From Lingula anatina (taxonomy: Eukaryota; Brachiopoda; Lingulata; Lingulida; Lingulidae): a stretch of DNA of 64,000 bases. Below the pieces are notes generated by a model that saw nothing but the letters and a program-made list of their open reading frames with translations, did not search any database and had not been told where the DNA came from. Positions within the stretch are counted from its first letter, which is position 1. Each line of letters starts with the position of its first letter. A program made the translations under genes and the position numbers. Below, piece by piece: positions 13,101 to 44,939 of this stretch. The DNA is taken from positions 77,631 to 141,630 of the forward strand of contig NW_019775641.1 in the NCBI RefSeq assembly GCF_001039355.2. The letters are read 5' to 3'.

Positions 13101-16100
13101 TAAAATAAAATATCATTATTATAGCTTATAAGTTGATTTTACAGTATGTATTCCTACCTATTCTATAGTCTGTCCTTAGTGTGTCATTTTTCCAGGTTAC
13201 GCCCCACTTGTTCTGATTATATATAAAATAACTTAAGGTTGCTGGTTTAATGAAATGGCCACCGGTCAACATGCAGATGGCCTTGTTAGCAAATACCTGT
13301 ACATTGGGGATACACCTTTTTAAGTCACCACTGAAAGATGAATCGAATTAAGATCCAGGCTTTGTCCATTTATTCAGCATGAGTACAATGTTAATAATTT
13401 ATTCTTCAAAAATCTTAAATTAATTGTTTTTTAATTTTTTAAATATATATTTACACTTTATAGAATAAATTAAATAAAACCAACCACAAAAGAGCTGTAG
13501 CTACACAAACACTTCACAGATAAAATGAATGAGCTCCATTTTAAATATTTGAATGATCTTCTGGCTAGCATTAATAGATCTTACTTCTTATACTGAAAAT
13601 ACATTCCTGTTTCTTGGGTATGGTTGTCAAATGACCAAAGACATTCCATTCTCTCTTGGTTATAAGATATACACCTGAATTCTTGAGGATAGATTGGAAG
13701 TTCTGAAAGTCAAGAAATTAATGAAAGTTTTAAAAATCTTGATAAAGTCAAGAAACAATATGCAGTACACCTTGGTAATATAAAAACAAAAAACAATATG
13801 CAGTGTAAAGTACATTTATAAAACTTTTTAAAATAAGGCTATGTTTTGCAATTCCTCATTTGAAAACAATCAATATTTTCATCTCCCCCCCCCCCCAAAA
13901 AAAAAAATAAATAAATAACTGTCTTACAATGATGCTTACAGTTCACAAAACTATCAAATTATTAAATTTCATTTCCACACATAAAATAACATCTCCATAC
14001 CAAATACAAATCAATTGATTATTTGGCCAGACTACACTGCTTCTATATGCCAAAATCAAATGAGATTTCACCATTTCATTTTAACCAATGGATCAGGTAA
14101 CTAATATAAATGTTGTGGGTAATTAATGCAAAAAAAGAGACCAAATGTGAGACATATATCAGATTGTGACAGGTAGGCAATAATAAAAAAAATGTTCACA
14201 AAAACAAAAAGGCAAAAAAAGAAAATCGTGAGACAAACCTTCTATGAAAATTGTGCTTTGCTCAGACATCAAATATCCACCTGTCAGCTGGGGAATGGCA
14301 CAGGAGCAGACCATCAGATGGCCAAGGACCAGAGAGGATAGATTATACATAGAAAAAGTCACATGTGATGTCGAGGCGTATGCAGAGGTGGAAGGGCATT
14401 CACCATTCCAACACTTTGCTGCTGAAAAAACTTTCCTTTTCAGTTCATTTTTGCAGTCGCAACATAGTGTTATGTCCTGCGAAGTGAGACTTGTTTCAGG
14501 TGGTAACGAGCAAGAAATGTTCAGTTCTGGCAGTGCATCTGTTTGGGCATCTGAAGACATTATCAGTCTACTTGGAACTGCTACATGTGGATCCAGTGGT
14601 GATATTCTGACTAAAATAAAGTGGGGGGAAAAAACTTAAAACATGCATGTTGCAAAATGGAAAGATCAACAGTTTGCATTGATGTAATTATTTTAAAAAT
14701 AGACACTGTGAGTCCAATTACTGTTTACACTTATTGAAGAAATTCAAAATGATGATAATTATCATCAGGCTGTTAAAAAAAATCGATTTCAGATCAAATA
14801 GCCATAGTAAATAAAACTTTCATTAACTGCTTGATGACCTGACACCTAGCTGACAGCTCTAACCGATACAGTATATACATGTATGATTTACAAATAAAGA
14901 AGTACCTTTACAGTTAAAAATGCATGCTGGAATTTTTGCAAAGCAGCCAACTGATGTGAAGGGGTTACACTGATGAGCTAAAAAGAATAAATATGATCAT
15001 CATACTGTCTTTACGGCCATTCCACGAAAAGGGGTACAATTCCAAAACAAGAAATGCAGTGATATGAACTTTGCAAAACTGGAAAACTTTTTATATTATT
15101 TTGATGAAGAGGTATTCAGAGAGTAGTAGAAGAATTTTAACCCACACCATTACTGTATTTAAAGAAATATGCACGTGTAAACATGGTACAGTATTTTTTT
15201 CGTTACGGAGGTTAGGTAACATCTAAATTAGGTTATATTTCAATCATGCCAAAGGTCACAGGCTCCATATTTGATTCAATTATTAAGATTTTGTATGTAT
15301 TCAAAATTTTATTGCCCATTTAAGATTTCTCTTCAATTATAGAAAATGCGTTGCAAACACATTGGTAATAAGTGGCTCGTTTTCTATAAATACAAAGCCT
15401 GAGATATTCCAATTTAAATATTTTATTAATTATTGGGGACAGACTTGCTTTTTTATCATACTATTTGTTTATGAACAAAGTGCTATCAATCTATTAAGAT
15501 ATGAGCATTGATCAATGAGCACACACATATCCAATGTTCAAATGAAAAATGAGTAATTTCGTAACAGAGGTTAGGTCATTAATAGCGATCATATTTGTTT
15601 TAATATTTCTTAGCTTAAAGTAGACTTTAGAGGCTGAATTCGGAATTTGTAGTATTACAGATACGACAAACGTTACATAGTAACATAGAAAAATTGATAA
15701 AACATGTTTATTCAAACCAATAAATGGCAAATTGTTACAACGGGTTGCTTTGCTGTCTTTCAAGGACTACATAAATACATTTACCGCTACTGGATACATT
15801 TCACCGATAATATCTTGATCGATGTATCTGTAGAATTCACATTCCATATTCTACCAGATTAAGAGTTTAATTCATAATCTTAGTAACAGAGGTTAGGAAT
15901 CAGAATCAGAAGTTTATTGACTATCGCCCTACATCCGGGCATGATCAAATACAAATACAAGAAGTAATCCGCAGAGTGATTACCATATACAGTTTGATAT
16001 ACATTATATAATGTCTAGACTAGGTAGGTAAGTTAGGTAAAACTCTATAGTCTAATTTATGTCATGCATTTAAACCGTTCAAAATCTTTCACAAGAAAAG

Positions 16101-17422
16101 CTTCGCGGTCATTAGATTTTTTTTTCTTTCTCTGTAGTGTTTTTGTAGCTCTGTATTTGTAAGTGGCATATTGGTGTCTGTATAACAAAACATTAAACCT
16201 ACATGTACATGATCGCAACTATAGGCAATAAAAAACAACACAATACCCGAGAAAGTTAATGTATACAATCAAGTAGGCCGACAATAGACACGTGTTTGCG
16301 GATAATTGTCCATTTAAAGTTACTGGAAGCATCTAGAAGATGTTAAAAACTATTATGTGCTACTGAAACAGTAAAATAGGGCCTAATAACCCCGCAGTTC
16401 TACCTGATAAATACAAGCGTTGCTTCAATGCTTACCCAGACAGCCTCAATAATCTGGCNTTGATTATTTGGCCAGACTACACTGCTTCTATATGCCAAAA
16501 TCAAATGAGATTTCACTATTTCATTTTAACCAATGGATCAGGTAACTAATATAAATTTTGTGGGTAATTAATGCAAAAAAAGAGACCAAATGTGAGACAT
16601 ATATCAGATTGTGACAGGTAGGCAATAATAAAAAAAATGTTCACAAAAACAAAAAGGCAAAAAAAGAAAATCGTGAGACAAACCTTCTATGAAAATTGTG
16701 CTTTGCTCAGACATCAAATATCCACCTGTCAGCTGGGGAATGACACAGGAGCAGACCATCAGATGGCCAAGGACCAGAGAGGATAGATTATACATAGAAA
16801 AAGTCACATGTGATGTCGAGGCGTATGCAGAGGTGGAAGGGCATTCACCATTCCAACACTTTGCTGCTGAAAAAACTTTCCTTTTCAGTTCATTTTTGCA
16901 GTCGCAACATAGTGTTATGTCCTGCGAAGTGAGACTTGTTTCAGGTGGTAACGAGCAAGAAATGTTCAGTTCTGGCAGTGCATCTGTTTGGGCATCTGAA
17001 GACATTATCAGTCTACTTGGAACTGCTACATGTGGATCCAGTAGTGATATTCTTACTAAAATAAAGTGGGGGGAAAAAACTTAAAACATGCATGTTGCAA
17101 AATGGAAAGATTAACAGTTTGCATTGATGTAATTATTTTAAAAATAGACACTGTGAGTCCAATTACTGTTTACACTTATTGAAGAAATTCAAAATGATGA
17201 TAATTATCATCAGGCTGTTAAAAAAAATCGATTTCAGATCAAAGAGCCATAGTAAATAAAACTTTCATTAACTGCTTGATGACCTGACACCTAGCTGACA
17301 GCTCTAACCGATACAGTATATACATGTATGATTTACAAATAAAGAAGTACCTTTACAGTTAAAAATGCATGCTGGAATTTTTGCAAAGCAGCCAACTGAT
17401 GTGAAGGGGTTACACTGATGAG
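7123..17422 (-). CDS. Short-tailed gp130-like class I cytokine receptor (5' signal-peptide exon not found)
   Basis: Exons in transcript order: 14977-14906 (Cys-rich), 14610-14239 (Ig-like), 13702-13585, 13330-13158, 12958-12789, 12549-12360, 12084-12005, 11508-11259, 11066-10918, 10720-10558, 10144-9986, 9803-9651, 9251-9140 (transmembrane), 8928-8883 (Box1-like), 8339-8205, 7290-7123 (stop). All join in frame, giving about 836 aa plus a missing signal exon. The first two exons also occur at 17422-17351 and 17055-16684. Domains: Ig-like with LCCDC, cytokine-receptor module (CISYNQERMECLW, then a degenerate WSxWS region GHFSEVGGRS), three FN3 domains of two exons each, one membrane helix (MGCMVIIGVLVAV), and a tail of about 116 aa with KIKMDIPQ near the membrane, DGYTVF and terminal SDYVPF. 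This is the D1-D6 layout of gp130/LIFR relatives. Ligand unknown. The short tail suggests weaker or accessory signalling. Confidence 0.78.
7460..7717. mobile_element. 258-bp fold-back MITE, TTAA target site (piggyBac-like), copy A
   Basis: Starts GGCTTCGTTCACATGCAATG and ends with its near reverse complement. Inner arms contain a long palindrome around the GCGCGAGCCAGTTACT core. It is flanked by TTAA on both sides (7456-7459 and 7718-7721). The paralogous or allelic position at 3302-3305 has a single TTAA and no insert, so insertion and target duplication can be read directly. It lies in an intron of the receptor. Confidence 0.9.
11545..11730 (+). repeat. Interspersed repeat, family shared with 43462-43632
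   Basis: Shares long stretches with 43462-43632, including 'tcttctgggtct', 'ttacattga', 'ctaatttttt', 'ctgtcagaa', 'atggaggatgg' and 'agaaaatatctctg'. Coding content is not convincing. It is followed at about 11757-11802 by a short inverted repeat (gatagtcagaaagtttt / aaaactttgtgactatc). Confidence 0.65.
14239..14977 (-). CDS. Ig-like and Cys-rich exons of the short-tailed receptor, copy 1
   Basis: Exon 14977-14906 (72 bases, phase 1-1) encodes a small module with four cysteines. Exon 14610-14239 (372 bases, phase 1-1) encodes the Ig-like domain, opening with RISPLDP and containing ISCSLPPE, LCCDCKNEL and VCSC. The equivalent exons of the long gene are 37441-37370 and 36414-36109. Block 14013-15012 is repeated at 16460-17460. 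Confidence 0.75.
15013..16458. other. Unique insert between the two copies of the Ig exon block
   Basis: No exon is recognised. A short motif of the form GTAACrGAGGTTAGG recurs at about 15202-15217, 15560-15576 and 15882-15898, at intervals of roughly 360 and 320 bases. A weaker 'gtaggtaagttaggtaa' lies near 16023. The insert ends at the lone n at 16459. Confidence 0.5.
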
Positions 17423-17460
17423 CTAAAAAGAATAAATATGATCATCATACTGTCTTTAGT
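16460..17460. repeat. Second copy of the 1.0-kb Ig/Cys exon block, starting at a lone n (16459)
   Basis: Nearly identical to 14013-15012, with about ten substitutions noticed. It contains the Ig exon 17055-16684 and the Cys exon 17422-17351 on the minus strand. The block begins exactly at the n at 16459. After 17460 the sequence continues into a different flank than copy 1 does. Alternative-haplotype placement is likely, although both exons are phase 1-1, so a true exon duplication would keep the frame. Confidence 0.8.
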
Positions 17461-19472
17461 ATCCTGGTTCATTTATTTTTGTCATTTATAAAAATGATAA
17501 ACATTGCCATCTCATGTATTTGAAAAATGGTACTGCATAAACATCTAATGTCTTGGTCATCTGAAGAAAATTGGACATGCTGGACACAAAATTTACATTG
17601 AATAGAGGTTTAGTAAGTATGAAAAGAGGTTTAGTGAGTATAGCTATATAGAAATGCTGTACCTTCAAAAACAGCAATTAAATAATTGGCCATTTGTAAA
17701 AACAGCAAAACTTTATACAAATGTAGCACATATCTTGTGATACCCATCCTCAATAACCGGTCATTGATATGCTACCTCCTCATCTTCCTAAACATGATTA
17801 TGAAACTAGAGGAGAAAAAAATACAAAATGAAGTTACATGTAATATTGTTAATCTAAAGCATGGGTTCTCAGTGTGTTTGATGTACACAAAACTTCAGAT
17901 GCCCTTTATATTGATATGTGTAGTTTAACCTACACTGCTTTAGCTTGAGTATGGAAATTTGAATGAAAATAAAATGAGTGCCACGTTGGTCTGAAATTTC
18001 TTAAACCACAATCAACCTTCAAGTTAGAGACAACTGTATTATATCTACCAACAAATTTCAAACTTACCTCACTTGTTTTAATATTAAGGGGATCAAAAGT
18101 CAAAAGTCCATACATTATGATTTACTGTTAACCTAGTTTCCCTCTTTGTAATATCAGTAATCACATAGTCAAACAAGTGAAAGGACAAATGTGGTTTAAC
18201 TATGATCATGTTATCAGATAAATCAATAGTACAATCAACAGATAAATACCCAATTATGATAACTTTTAAAATTCTATTCAACTATACATTAGTTCATGCT
18301 TTGTAGCAAAAACTGAGAGCCAGAAAATGTAGATTTTTTAAGAAAAAAAAGTCAAAACTTTTTTAGGTGCATAAAAACATACCTGTAACACAATTCTTGA
18401 GCTGCATTGTACTACTGAATCCCAATGTGAAATAATTACAAGGTCAAATTAAGCCAGCATTCAATGTCTCTCTAATTTCAAAATTAATTCACATTTAGAA
18501 ATAGCATTCATTCTAGAATATTAGATACATTGTACATTCTGGTAGACATGAACCAAAAATCAGAATAGTGCTACTTTGAAATATATCCACTTTTTTTTAT
18601 AAACTTGGAAATGTAAGAGGTAACCAATAAAGTCTGAGCATGCTAAAAATATGGTCATATTGTTTTCATTCTATTTAGGGAACTGGTTACTAGCCATGTG
18701 ATTATATTATATGCCATATGATTACATTATATTATATATGTTATATGTCAAGGTAAAAACTTTCATGTACATCTAAAGGCAGTTTGGTAGGTAAAATAAA
18801 CGAAGCCATTATTATAATAATGCATTAAAATTTTTATTCATTTGTCATTTTTATTCATATATGAGGAAGTATTACAGCAGTTGTCCAGCTGGTGTAAGAA
18901 ATATTCAACAGGATTAAGTAATTATTAAGTAAAAACTTCTCTTCTTTCTAATTAGTTTAAAATTTTCAAAATACTAGTCTAAGATAAGTGTATTGTTCAG
19001 TTGACATTTTTTTAGAGTAATACAGCAAATTTTCAACTTTCGTTGACATGAAGTTAAAATACATAACGAGTCACTGAAAGCCTACACAGACACAATCAAA
19101 TAATTTTGCCACTTTGTACAAACATAAACTAATGTTTTTTTAAGTAGACTAAATGTGTATCAAAAATATCAGAACTCCAGAAGTAGAGTTATACGTGTAT
19201 GAGAGTATAGCTTACACAATTCCACGGTCATTAAGATCATAACAGTAACATAATATTTTTACATATATACATACATATAAATGATATCTAGTATATGTGA
19301 CATATATACAGATATGCAGAGAAAATCTTTGTCTTAAAACACACACAATATATGTTCTGAATCAGGAACATTCAACTAATGACTAAATATTGTGACATTA
19401 TTTAGAACATGAGACAGAATAGAACACAAGAAGGGCATTAATTTCAATGTTGATTAGCTGAGCACAGTTGTG
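17461..19472. other. Intergenic or intron region between the two receptor genes
   Basis: This should hold the 3'UTR of the long receptor and perhaps the first exon of the short one. TTTATT words at 18832-18855 would act as minus-strand AATAAA polyadenylation signals for the gene stopping at 19473. No convincing signal-peptide exon was found. A candidate ATG at about 18402 leading to a phase-1 donor encodes only eight non-hydrophobic residues. Confidence 0.4.
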
Positions 19473-38119
<18,647 letters not shown>

Positions 38120-38199
38120 TTCATGCTCACCTCAAGTTCCAAAGTTTTTAAAGCACTGAAATGCATCATATAAACAAATATAGTTTATATTTATATTTA

Positions 38200-40960
38200 G
38201 CCGTAAGTTTTTTATAACACTACATTTTTTGTATCCTTTTATACAATTACAAATTCTATTTGAAGTGACATTTAATAAATACTTATTTTCTTCAGATTAA
38301 AAGAGATTGGTTTTCTGCTCAGCGCAAACAAAATATTAGAAACAATTTTTTCATTTCTTTTTCAATGTGGACAAGTACCAAAACTAAATACATGCAAGTT
38401 GCTATATGGCAAGCTGTCTGAACAATTTATCAAACATGAATTGTTAAAGTTTGAAAACCAACTTGCTACATATTTAAAAATGGTTTGTCCCCATGTCTTT
38501 AAAACTAAAACTAAAAAAAGTTTCTCTTCAATTTATATACCAAGAAAGTAATAATTGGCCAAAGAAAATTGGTTCTATGCTATCAAAATACAAGCCTATA
38601 ATAGTTATATACATATCTAGTAAAAAAAACTGTGATAAACATAAACAGCAAAAAAACTTACCTTATTTGTAATTAAACCTACAAATGCATGTTCACTTGT
38701 GTGTCCTTTTTCCTCAGCTTTGATGTTAGTTTTTATTTAATGCCTATTAATTACTAAAAAAGAAAAAGAAAGAAAGGAAAGAAAAGAAAAATGGATGCCA
38801 TGTGGTACAATGTATATACCTATAAATGTGTCAGGTCTTTGCCCTTGTCTAGTGCAGGTCAAACATACCATACTGTTCATTTTATATTCTTTGCACTGCA
38901 GAGATTGCTTATCGCTTCTCAAGTTTTAGACTTGGAGATAGCTTAACCCACTACTGAGTTTAAAGCTTGCAGCTATGTGGAGTACGTCCATATATTTAGG
39001 GTGCCTTTATGCTGCATATCTTTTTCTGATATGAAAAATAAAGGTCACAAGTCGAGTTTCAAGTCTGCTTGAAGGATTATTGTTCTATGTGCCATCCCAC
39101 GCTATAGGTGAACACCATTAAACTTTGTCACATGTTCCATATTTTTTCCTTTCATGCATAGTATCAGTTTTATAGTGTCATCTCACAATGACCTGATATG
39201 TTTAACATTGTCTTGATGTGACACCAATATCAATAAGCCAAGTCAGTTAGCTGGCTCCAGTATGCAGACAGTTTTCAGTATAGAGATGACCTAACATTGC
39301 CTTAGGCTTGAAAAATACTCAACAAAATCCGGTATTGTTTAAAAGACACAGTTTGTTCGATTACAGAGTAAAAAAGTCATAAATCATTATAAAGGCTGGC
39401 CTACCTTGATTTAGGGAAGCACCTTCACAAATCACACTATCACTTTTAGAATATTAAAATATCAAGATTACAAACTGAGACTGTTGGAAACTGTGTCCAA
39501 TATGTCTAAAGCATATTCCATAAATGTTATATCAGCTGACCTCTTCTCCAATGAATAAAATTAATTATCAATCTCATCTTCGAACAATCACAATCTCAAA
39601 GTTCAACACACCCCTCAAAGGAGGAATACAGGAGCACTATATGGACATGTACCTCATATAGTGTTCCTGCATTAAGGTGTTAATAAGTATTGTGAACAAG
39701 GACAAGATATCTGATAAGATAAAATCTGCTCTTCAGTTTTCAGGCCTTTTGACCTTCATGACAAATAAAAATTTGTGTTACATGAAGTAGCAATGTAGCT
39801 TAATTGGCCTCACAAAAGTATTATTTTCAATTGCTAAAACATTAATTACTGGGCAGAATACAATTAACATGTAAAGTTTTCATACATATCCCTAGTATAC
39901 TGGTTTTACACACACACAAAAAAAAAAATGAAATATAGCACATCACAGTTATTAACATTTACACTTGTTTCATTGAATAGCAATGTTACATACAGGTGTT
40001 GCAACCTATTGTGGCTGCTTCATGAATTTAGGCCAAACACCGTTTCATTTATAACTGATGAGAACAGAAGCTAATGTATTGTGACACAAACAAAAAAACT
40101 CATTACCTAATACTTATTACCTGAAAACAATGCCTATCAGCCTTGTAGTAGTAAAACATCTGACCTGCCAGGCTTGTTCTGGTATTACATCTGACCTGTC
40201 TTGTGGACACTACATCAAGGTGACTCTTTTGTAGTTTGGACACAATAAGGAAGTATTGCATATGTGCTGTCAGGTTATATTGATACTTCTTTATGCCATT
40301 TTTTTCCATGAAAGCATCTATTGTGATATGCTCTAAAAACCCCCTAAAGAGACTTCATGCACCATTGCTTCAAGCACATTTATTGCATGCCATCATTGAT
40401 ATTTTTATTCTTCTGCCACGCTTGTAATGAGGTTATAACATGTTTAATATATCCTACAACAAAACCTAAGATTTCAAAAACAAATTTAATATATCAATAT
40501 ATCTCTTAATATTGAGGGGCAAATACCATTAGTACAATTCACTTTAAAATAAAATATATAAACATCAATGTCTGAACTAGACATCTAATAAGTCAAGTTC
40601 CAATCAGAACTTACTCTGTATTTAGCCCTGGACCCCTTTTAACACACACACGCACGCCCAAACAAAAAATAAATAAATAAAAAAATAAAAAGTTTTGGCC
40701 CAAAGGGATCAGCTCAGATTGACTGTTAAAAGGTCATTTAGCTGACTACTACGTAATAGCAGTTTAACCACAATAAGTCACCTACACCTAGGACCCACTA
40801 GACAACTTGTTTGTTTAGGGGGTCCATTAGGTAGAAATCAAATTGTTACCACCTACATGTTTTAAAGAAGTAAAATTTTTAAACAAAAGTCATAAGAAGC
40901 ATTCAGCACAAGTTCCTGAGGAGTTCGTAGGCACTAGCTAGCCTCTTAAGGTCATTAAAA
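38200..40960. other. Upstream region of the long receptor, no gene recognised
   Basis: AT-rich DNA with no coherent long frame. A possible 5'UTR exon ends at 38662 (minus strand). A purine run (aaag/ggaa) lies at about 38755-38790. Promoter elements cannot be assigned with confidence. Confidence 0.4.
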
Positions 40961-40967
40961 AATACCA

Positions 40968-41130
40968 GTAGCCAGGGAGTTCGAACAATCTGCCCTTTTT
41001 GCCCAGAAAAGGTCCATCCTGGGTAAAATTTGATCTACACACACACACACAAAGGTTTCATGGTAAAAGGTTTGCTTTTCGGAAAAAGACCCCCCCCCCC
41101 CCCTTGAAAATTGTTAGCTACTGGCCTGCT
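40968..41130 (+). repeat. Interspersed repeat, second copy of the 30.06-kb family
   Basis: Matches 30062-30232 in order ('ggtaaaatttgatct', 'aaaggtttcatggtaaaa', 'ggaaaaagaccccc', 'ttgttagcta'). An inserted CA run and an expanded C run at about 41089-41103 show slippage. Confidence 0.6.
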
Positions 41131-42083
41131 TAAGAATAATTGATGGTGTTGCCTCTGGATTAGGAAGTTAATTGATTGGTCCACAAGACTCAACCCTTTG
41201 ATCGTAATTCAAGGGATCACTACATGTATGTGTACATTAAAGGGCATGTCTATAGCCCAGAGTGTAAAGCCATTATAGGTACCGGTATGTGTCATCGTTG
41301 GCAAATATACTGGCTTAATTATTTTCAGAAGGTTGGAAAAAATAATAACTAGTAGAGGAAATGGACGTGTCATTATTACAAATAGAGTCCTAAAGCAATT
41401 AGCAAAAATGCAGATGGCTGATTTAATAATCACTTCTTCCGAAAGAGGAGACATTTAAAGATTGTAATGATTTATCACTTCTCCCTAAAGTGGAAACAGT
41501 TAATAATGGTAATAAACAAAAACATCCAATTGTATAAAATGCAATTTTATATATGGTATTGACACTATTGTATAAAATGTATATTACATGTATGTTACTA
41601 TGTCAGATTTGTGTTGTATTACATGTTTATAGCAAGCCTCGATTACTCCTGAAAATGCGGTAACATTTTATACTGGTAATACATTTTTGGACTACATTAT
41701 TTGCATGTGCCACAGGATGGAAAAACAAGCTGTTTAGTCAAAATATACACAAATATATTGCAGAATCAATACCTTGCAATAGTATAAAATTCAATATGGT
41801 ATTGGCATGGGGACTTGTTTTAATACTTTTTTTCCTTCTTTCAAAGAATGTGTTTTTATTAACATTTTGTTTTTTTTTTATAACACAGTATTTTACCTTC
41901 AGAAAAATTCAAGCAATACAAAATTGCCCCACATCCATAGCAATTTTGAACTTTTTAAATTTACAATACTATAAAGCTGTCCAGCATCCATTGTCTTTGT
42001 TGACCATGATAACGTACGCCCAATGTTGGATTTCCGTCTACGTGTAAGTGCTCACAGTTGGCTGAACATCTTTGGGCAACCCT

Positions 42084-42268
42084 GGGCTCCGTATCTCGAA
42101 AGGTTCGCTACGTTGTGCAAGTGTCTCGATTCCATAACCAATTCTATTTTGAGATCTGGGGCCATGGAATCAAGACACTTTAGCACGTATCTCAAAATAG
42201 AATCGGTTATGGAATCGAGACACTTGTGCACATACGCAACATAGCTAACCTTTCGAGATACGGAGCCC
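42084..42268. mobile_element. 185-bp fold-back MITE, ends GGGCTCCGTATCTCGAAAGG
   Basis: Almost entirely palindromic: arms of about 80 bases run 'gggctccgtatctcgaaagg' to 'attctattttgaga' and back. The core 'ctggggccatggaatcaaga' forms the loop. Only one copy in the window. Flanking target duplication is not clear. Confidence 0.8.
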
Positions 42269-43461
42269 TGGCCTACTGTTAGTCAATTTCAATACTAACA
42301 CATTGCCAACTTATTCCCAACCAAACAACATTGTCCCTACTGGGGTACATTGGGCCAACTTATTCCCAACAATGGCCCAACAATTACCTTTAAATTTTAC
42401 AACAGTTACCCAACCTCAAACCAACAATGCATTCACCTTGGCTCAATAATGAACCAATGTTTCTGCAATTTGCAAAATAATTAATGAGCCAACCTAAAAC
42501 CAGGGGCACAGTGATTTACAGTGACCCAGCTTTGAGCTAAAGTCTAGTAAATAATTTTCTGTGGTAGGAGGGCACGATAATTAAACAGGCTCAGGCAGAT
42601 CAATGTCCTGATGAAATATCTTGAGTATCTGGAATCTGCAGACTGCCAGGTATGAATGAAAAAATTATCAAGCTGACTGATAGATGGATTCTTCAGAGGA
42701 CTTGATCTGCCTGTGATCATCTACACCTCCCCTGGAAAGTTGTAAAATAATAATTGTGGTTAAAACAAAAAGATTAGTAATTTTGAACTGTTTAATTAAT
42801 TCATAACACTACATAGAACAAAAACTTTTTAAAATAACGTGATTTGAACAGAAAAGTAATACAAAAAGACTTTTCAAAGAGACTTTTTATAAAAGTATTA
42901 TAACATAAAAGTTAAACAATCATAAGCCTGTCTTATGTTGTTACATTATTAATGTTTAGAAAACTATTGCCAGTCCTATGATAGAACTTTTCACCTTATT
43001 CTTGGAGTCAAGGCATTTTTCCATTATAGTATTTTTTACACCCTATCCAAAAATCATGATTATTTTGTTATTTTACTTAATAACAAAATATTTATTTATA
43101 TACTAAGAAAAAAAATGCCCCACACAATACTTTAATGTATATATACATATGTCTATAATAAATCATACAAACTTAATTTAGTTGTTCAATGTGTCACAGA
43201 TTACTGTCCGTGCTGTCCTTAGATAAAGGTTACTGTCCATAGCCCATTACATGTTTTAATAAATTCACATGGGGTATTTACATTTTTCCTCAGTGTATAT
43301 ATACATCATCTGGTCATATTGAATAGTGCTCAACTCTTGCTGGGGAGCTATGTGATGAAATAAATTATTTTTATTGCCCAACAAATGTTTTGCTTGGGGA
43401 CTCTTCAGAAGTGTACCATGGCCAGTTTAGGGTTTATATTAAAATGTGTGCTTCCAAGGTA

Positions 43462-43632
43462 ACACAGGGGCAGATTGGGGCAGTCTTCTGGGTCTCCAGA
43501 AGACGTTCAGATTTTCAATCTTACATTGACAGGTTTCTAATTTTTTCTGTCAGAAGGAGGATGGAGGATGGATTAACAAAGATAATTTGGAAGCCTGCCA
43601 GAAAATATCTCTGGATCCGCCTCTGTAACAAC
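43462..43632 (+). repeat. Interspersed repeat, second copy of the 11.5-kb family
   Basis: Same order of matching words as 11545-11730. The open frame through it (43390-43644) is not shared by the other copy, so it is probably noncoding. Confidence 0.65.
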
Positions 43633-44869
43633 TCGTGTGTATAAACCTTAGCCCACAAGTGTAGTTATCTTGTTGTTTATCATGGTCAATGGTGACAAAC
43701 TGGCACCAGGTTTTCTTCTAGAGAAGTTACTGAAAATATACATTACAACAAAAATTATACTTCTCAACCCACTCATAATATTCAATTGTCTGCACTGTGC
43801 ACTATAAACATTATTAATGTGATGCAACATGACATTTTCACGACATTTTTGACGCAATGAGACTGTTTTAATATATCCAGTTTCTTGTGATAATATTCTT
43901 TTCTTGATCAGTCTCTCCAAGAGAATCGACAAAGGTGTATTTGCCATCCTTTATTCCACAATACTATAGACACAAATGAAAAAATAAGCCCCAGTCATTA
44001 CAACAGATCTTCAAAGTTCCACAAAATGTAGCAATTAAATTGGTGTTGCATGGTGTGGAGAATTAAGCAAATATCAGATCAAATACAGAATACTAAAATT
44101 CTTCAAATTATGTCTTTAAATTATTTCATTACACTAAATGTAGCATTTAAAAAAAAAAAAACAGGATAATTAGAAATGATAGAGATTTGTTATTGCCTAA
44201 AACAATGTCAAGCACATCTATTAGCTGAGTTACTGTTATTGGAGAGATAAACAGACTGAAATTTAAATCTAAGAGAGTCCTACATAAGGGTTGAATACTT
44301 ACCAAGACAGAGTGGTATGCTTGTCTAATGCAAACTCCCACGATGACATCATATTCTCGGAGGTCTTTTTTATATCACAAACAAAGAAAAAAAATTAAAA
44401 ATAGAAGCAAGTAAAATTTAACTCAAATTAATCTATTCATAGCAACTGGGACAGGAAACAATTGCTAACTGAATGCCACCATACCTACATTTCTATTAAA
44501 ATTTAAAAAAAAAAAAAAAAGAAACCGAAGCATTGAGAATGATGACGGTCTTTTTTAACAAAAATATGGAAGGCAACTTTTTTTAAAACTATTATATACA
44601 TATATTAATGCATTTTAAAAGTGCCAGTATATTTAAATGGGGTTAAAATAAAATTCAATGTTTTCATCATATTATTTGAAGTTTAATTTATAAAAGCGAC
44701 CACAAATTGACAAGAGACAGTGCGATTACCTTTAAGACATAATAAAAAGAAAAAAATTGTATAAATGTGAAATGAAATATATGTACATGTATATATAATG
44801 GCTAAAAATAATTGAAAGTTCTCTCTTTAAAGCATATTCAGCTAACTATTCAAAGTGAATATGGTTTAC

Positions 44870-44939
44870 CTTTAAAAAAATAAGCCATGTCTCCATCATA
44901 CACAATCCTGGACAATACATGAAGGCTCACATGGAACAC
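44870..44939 (-). other. Exon-like segment of unknown gene
   Basis: 70 bases flanked on the minus strand by a tttttacag acceptor and a gtaaacc donor. The open frame reads VFHVSLHVLSRIVYDGDMAYFF. It lies downstream, in transcript direction, of the MULE-related segments at 46111 and 48003 and could belong to the same decayed or captured gene. Confidence 0.3.

Noticed and set aside
14244-14639. 131-codon plus-strand frame
   Set aside because: It is the antisense shadow of the Ig exon, which has splice sites and conserved Cys motifs on the minus strand.
15512-15763. Hydrophobic minus-strand frame as a possible signal peptide for the short receptor
   Set aside because: No good donor in phase 1 follows, and the hydrophobic run is internal to the frame.
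18382-18405. Candidate first exon of the short receptor (ATG then phase-1 donor)
   Set aside because: The phase fits but it encodes only eight polar residues with no signal-peptide character.
43390-43644. 84-codon plus-strand frame
   Set aside because: It runs through an interspersed repeat whose other copy at 11.5 kb does not keep the frame.
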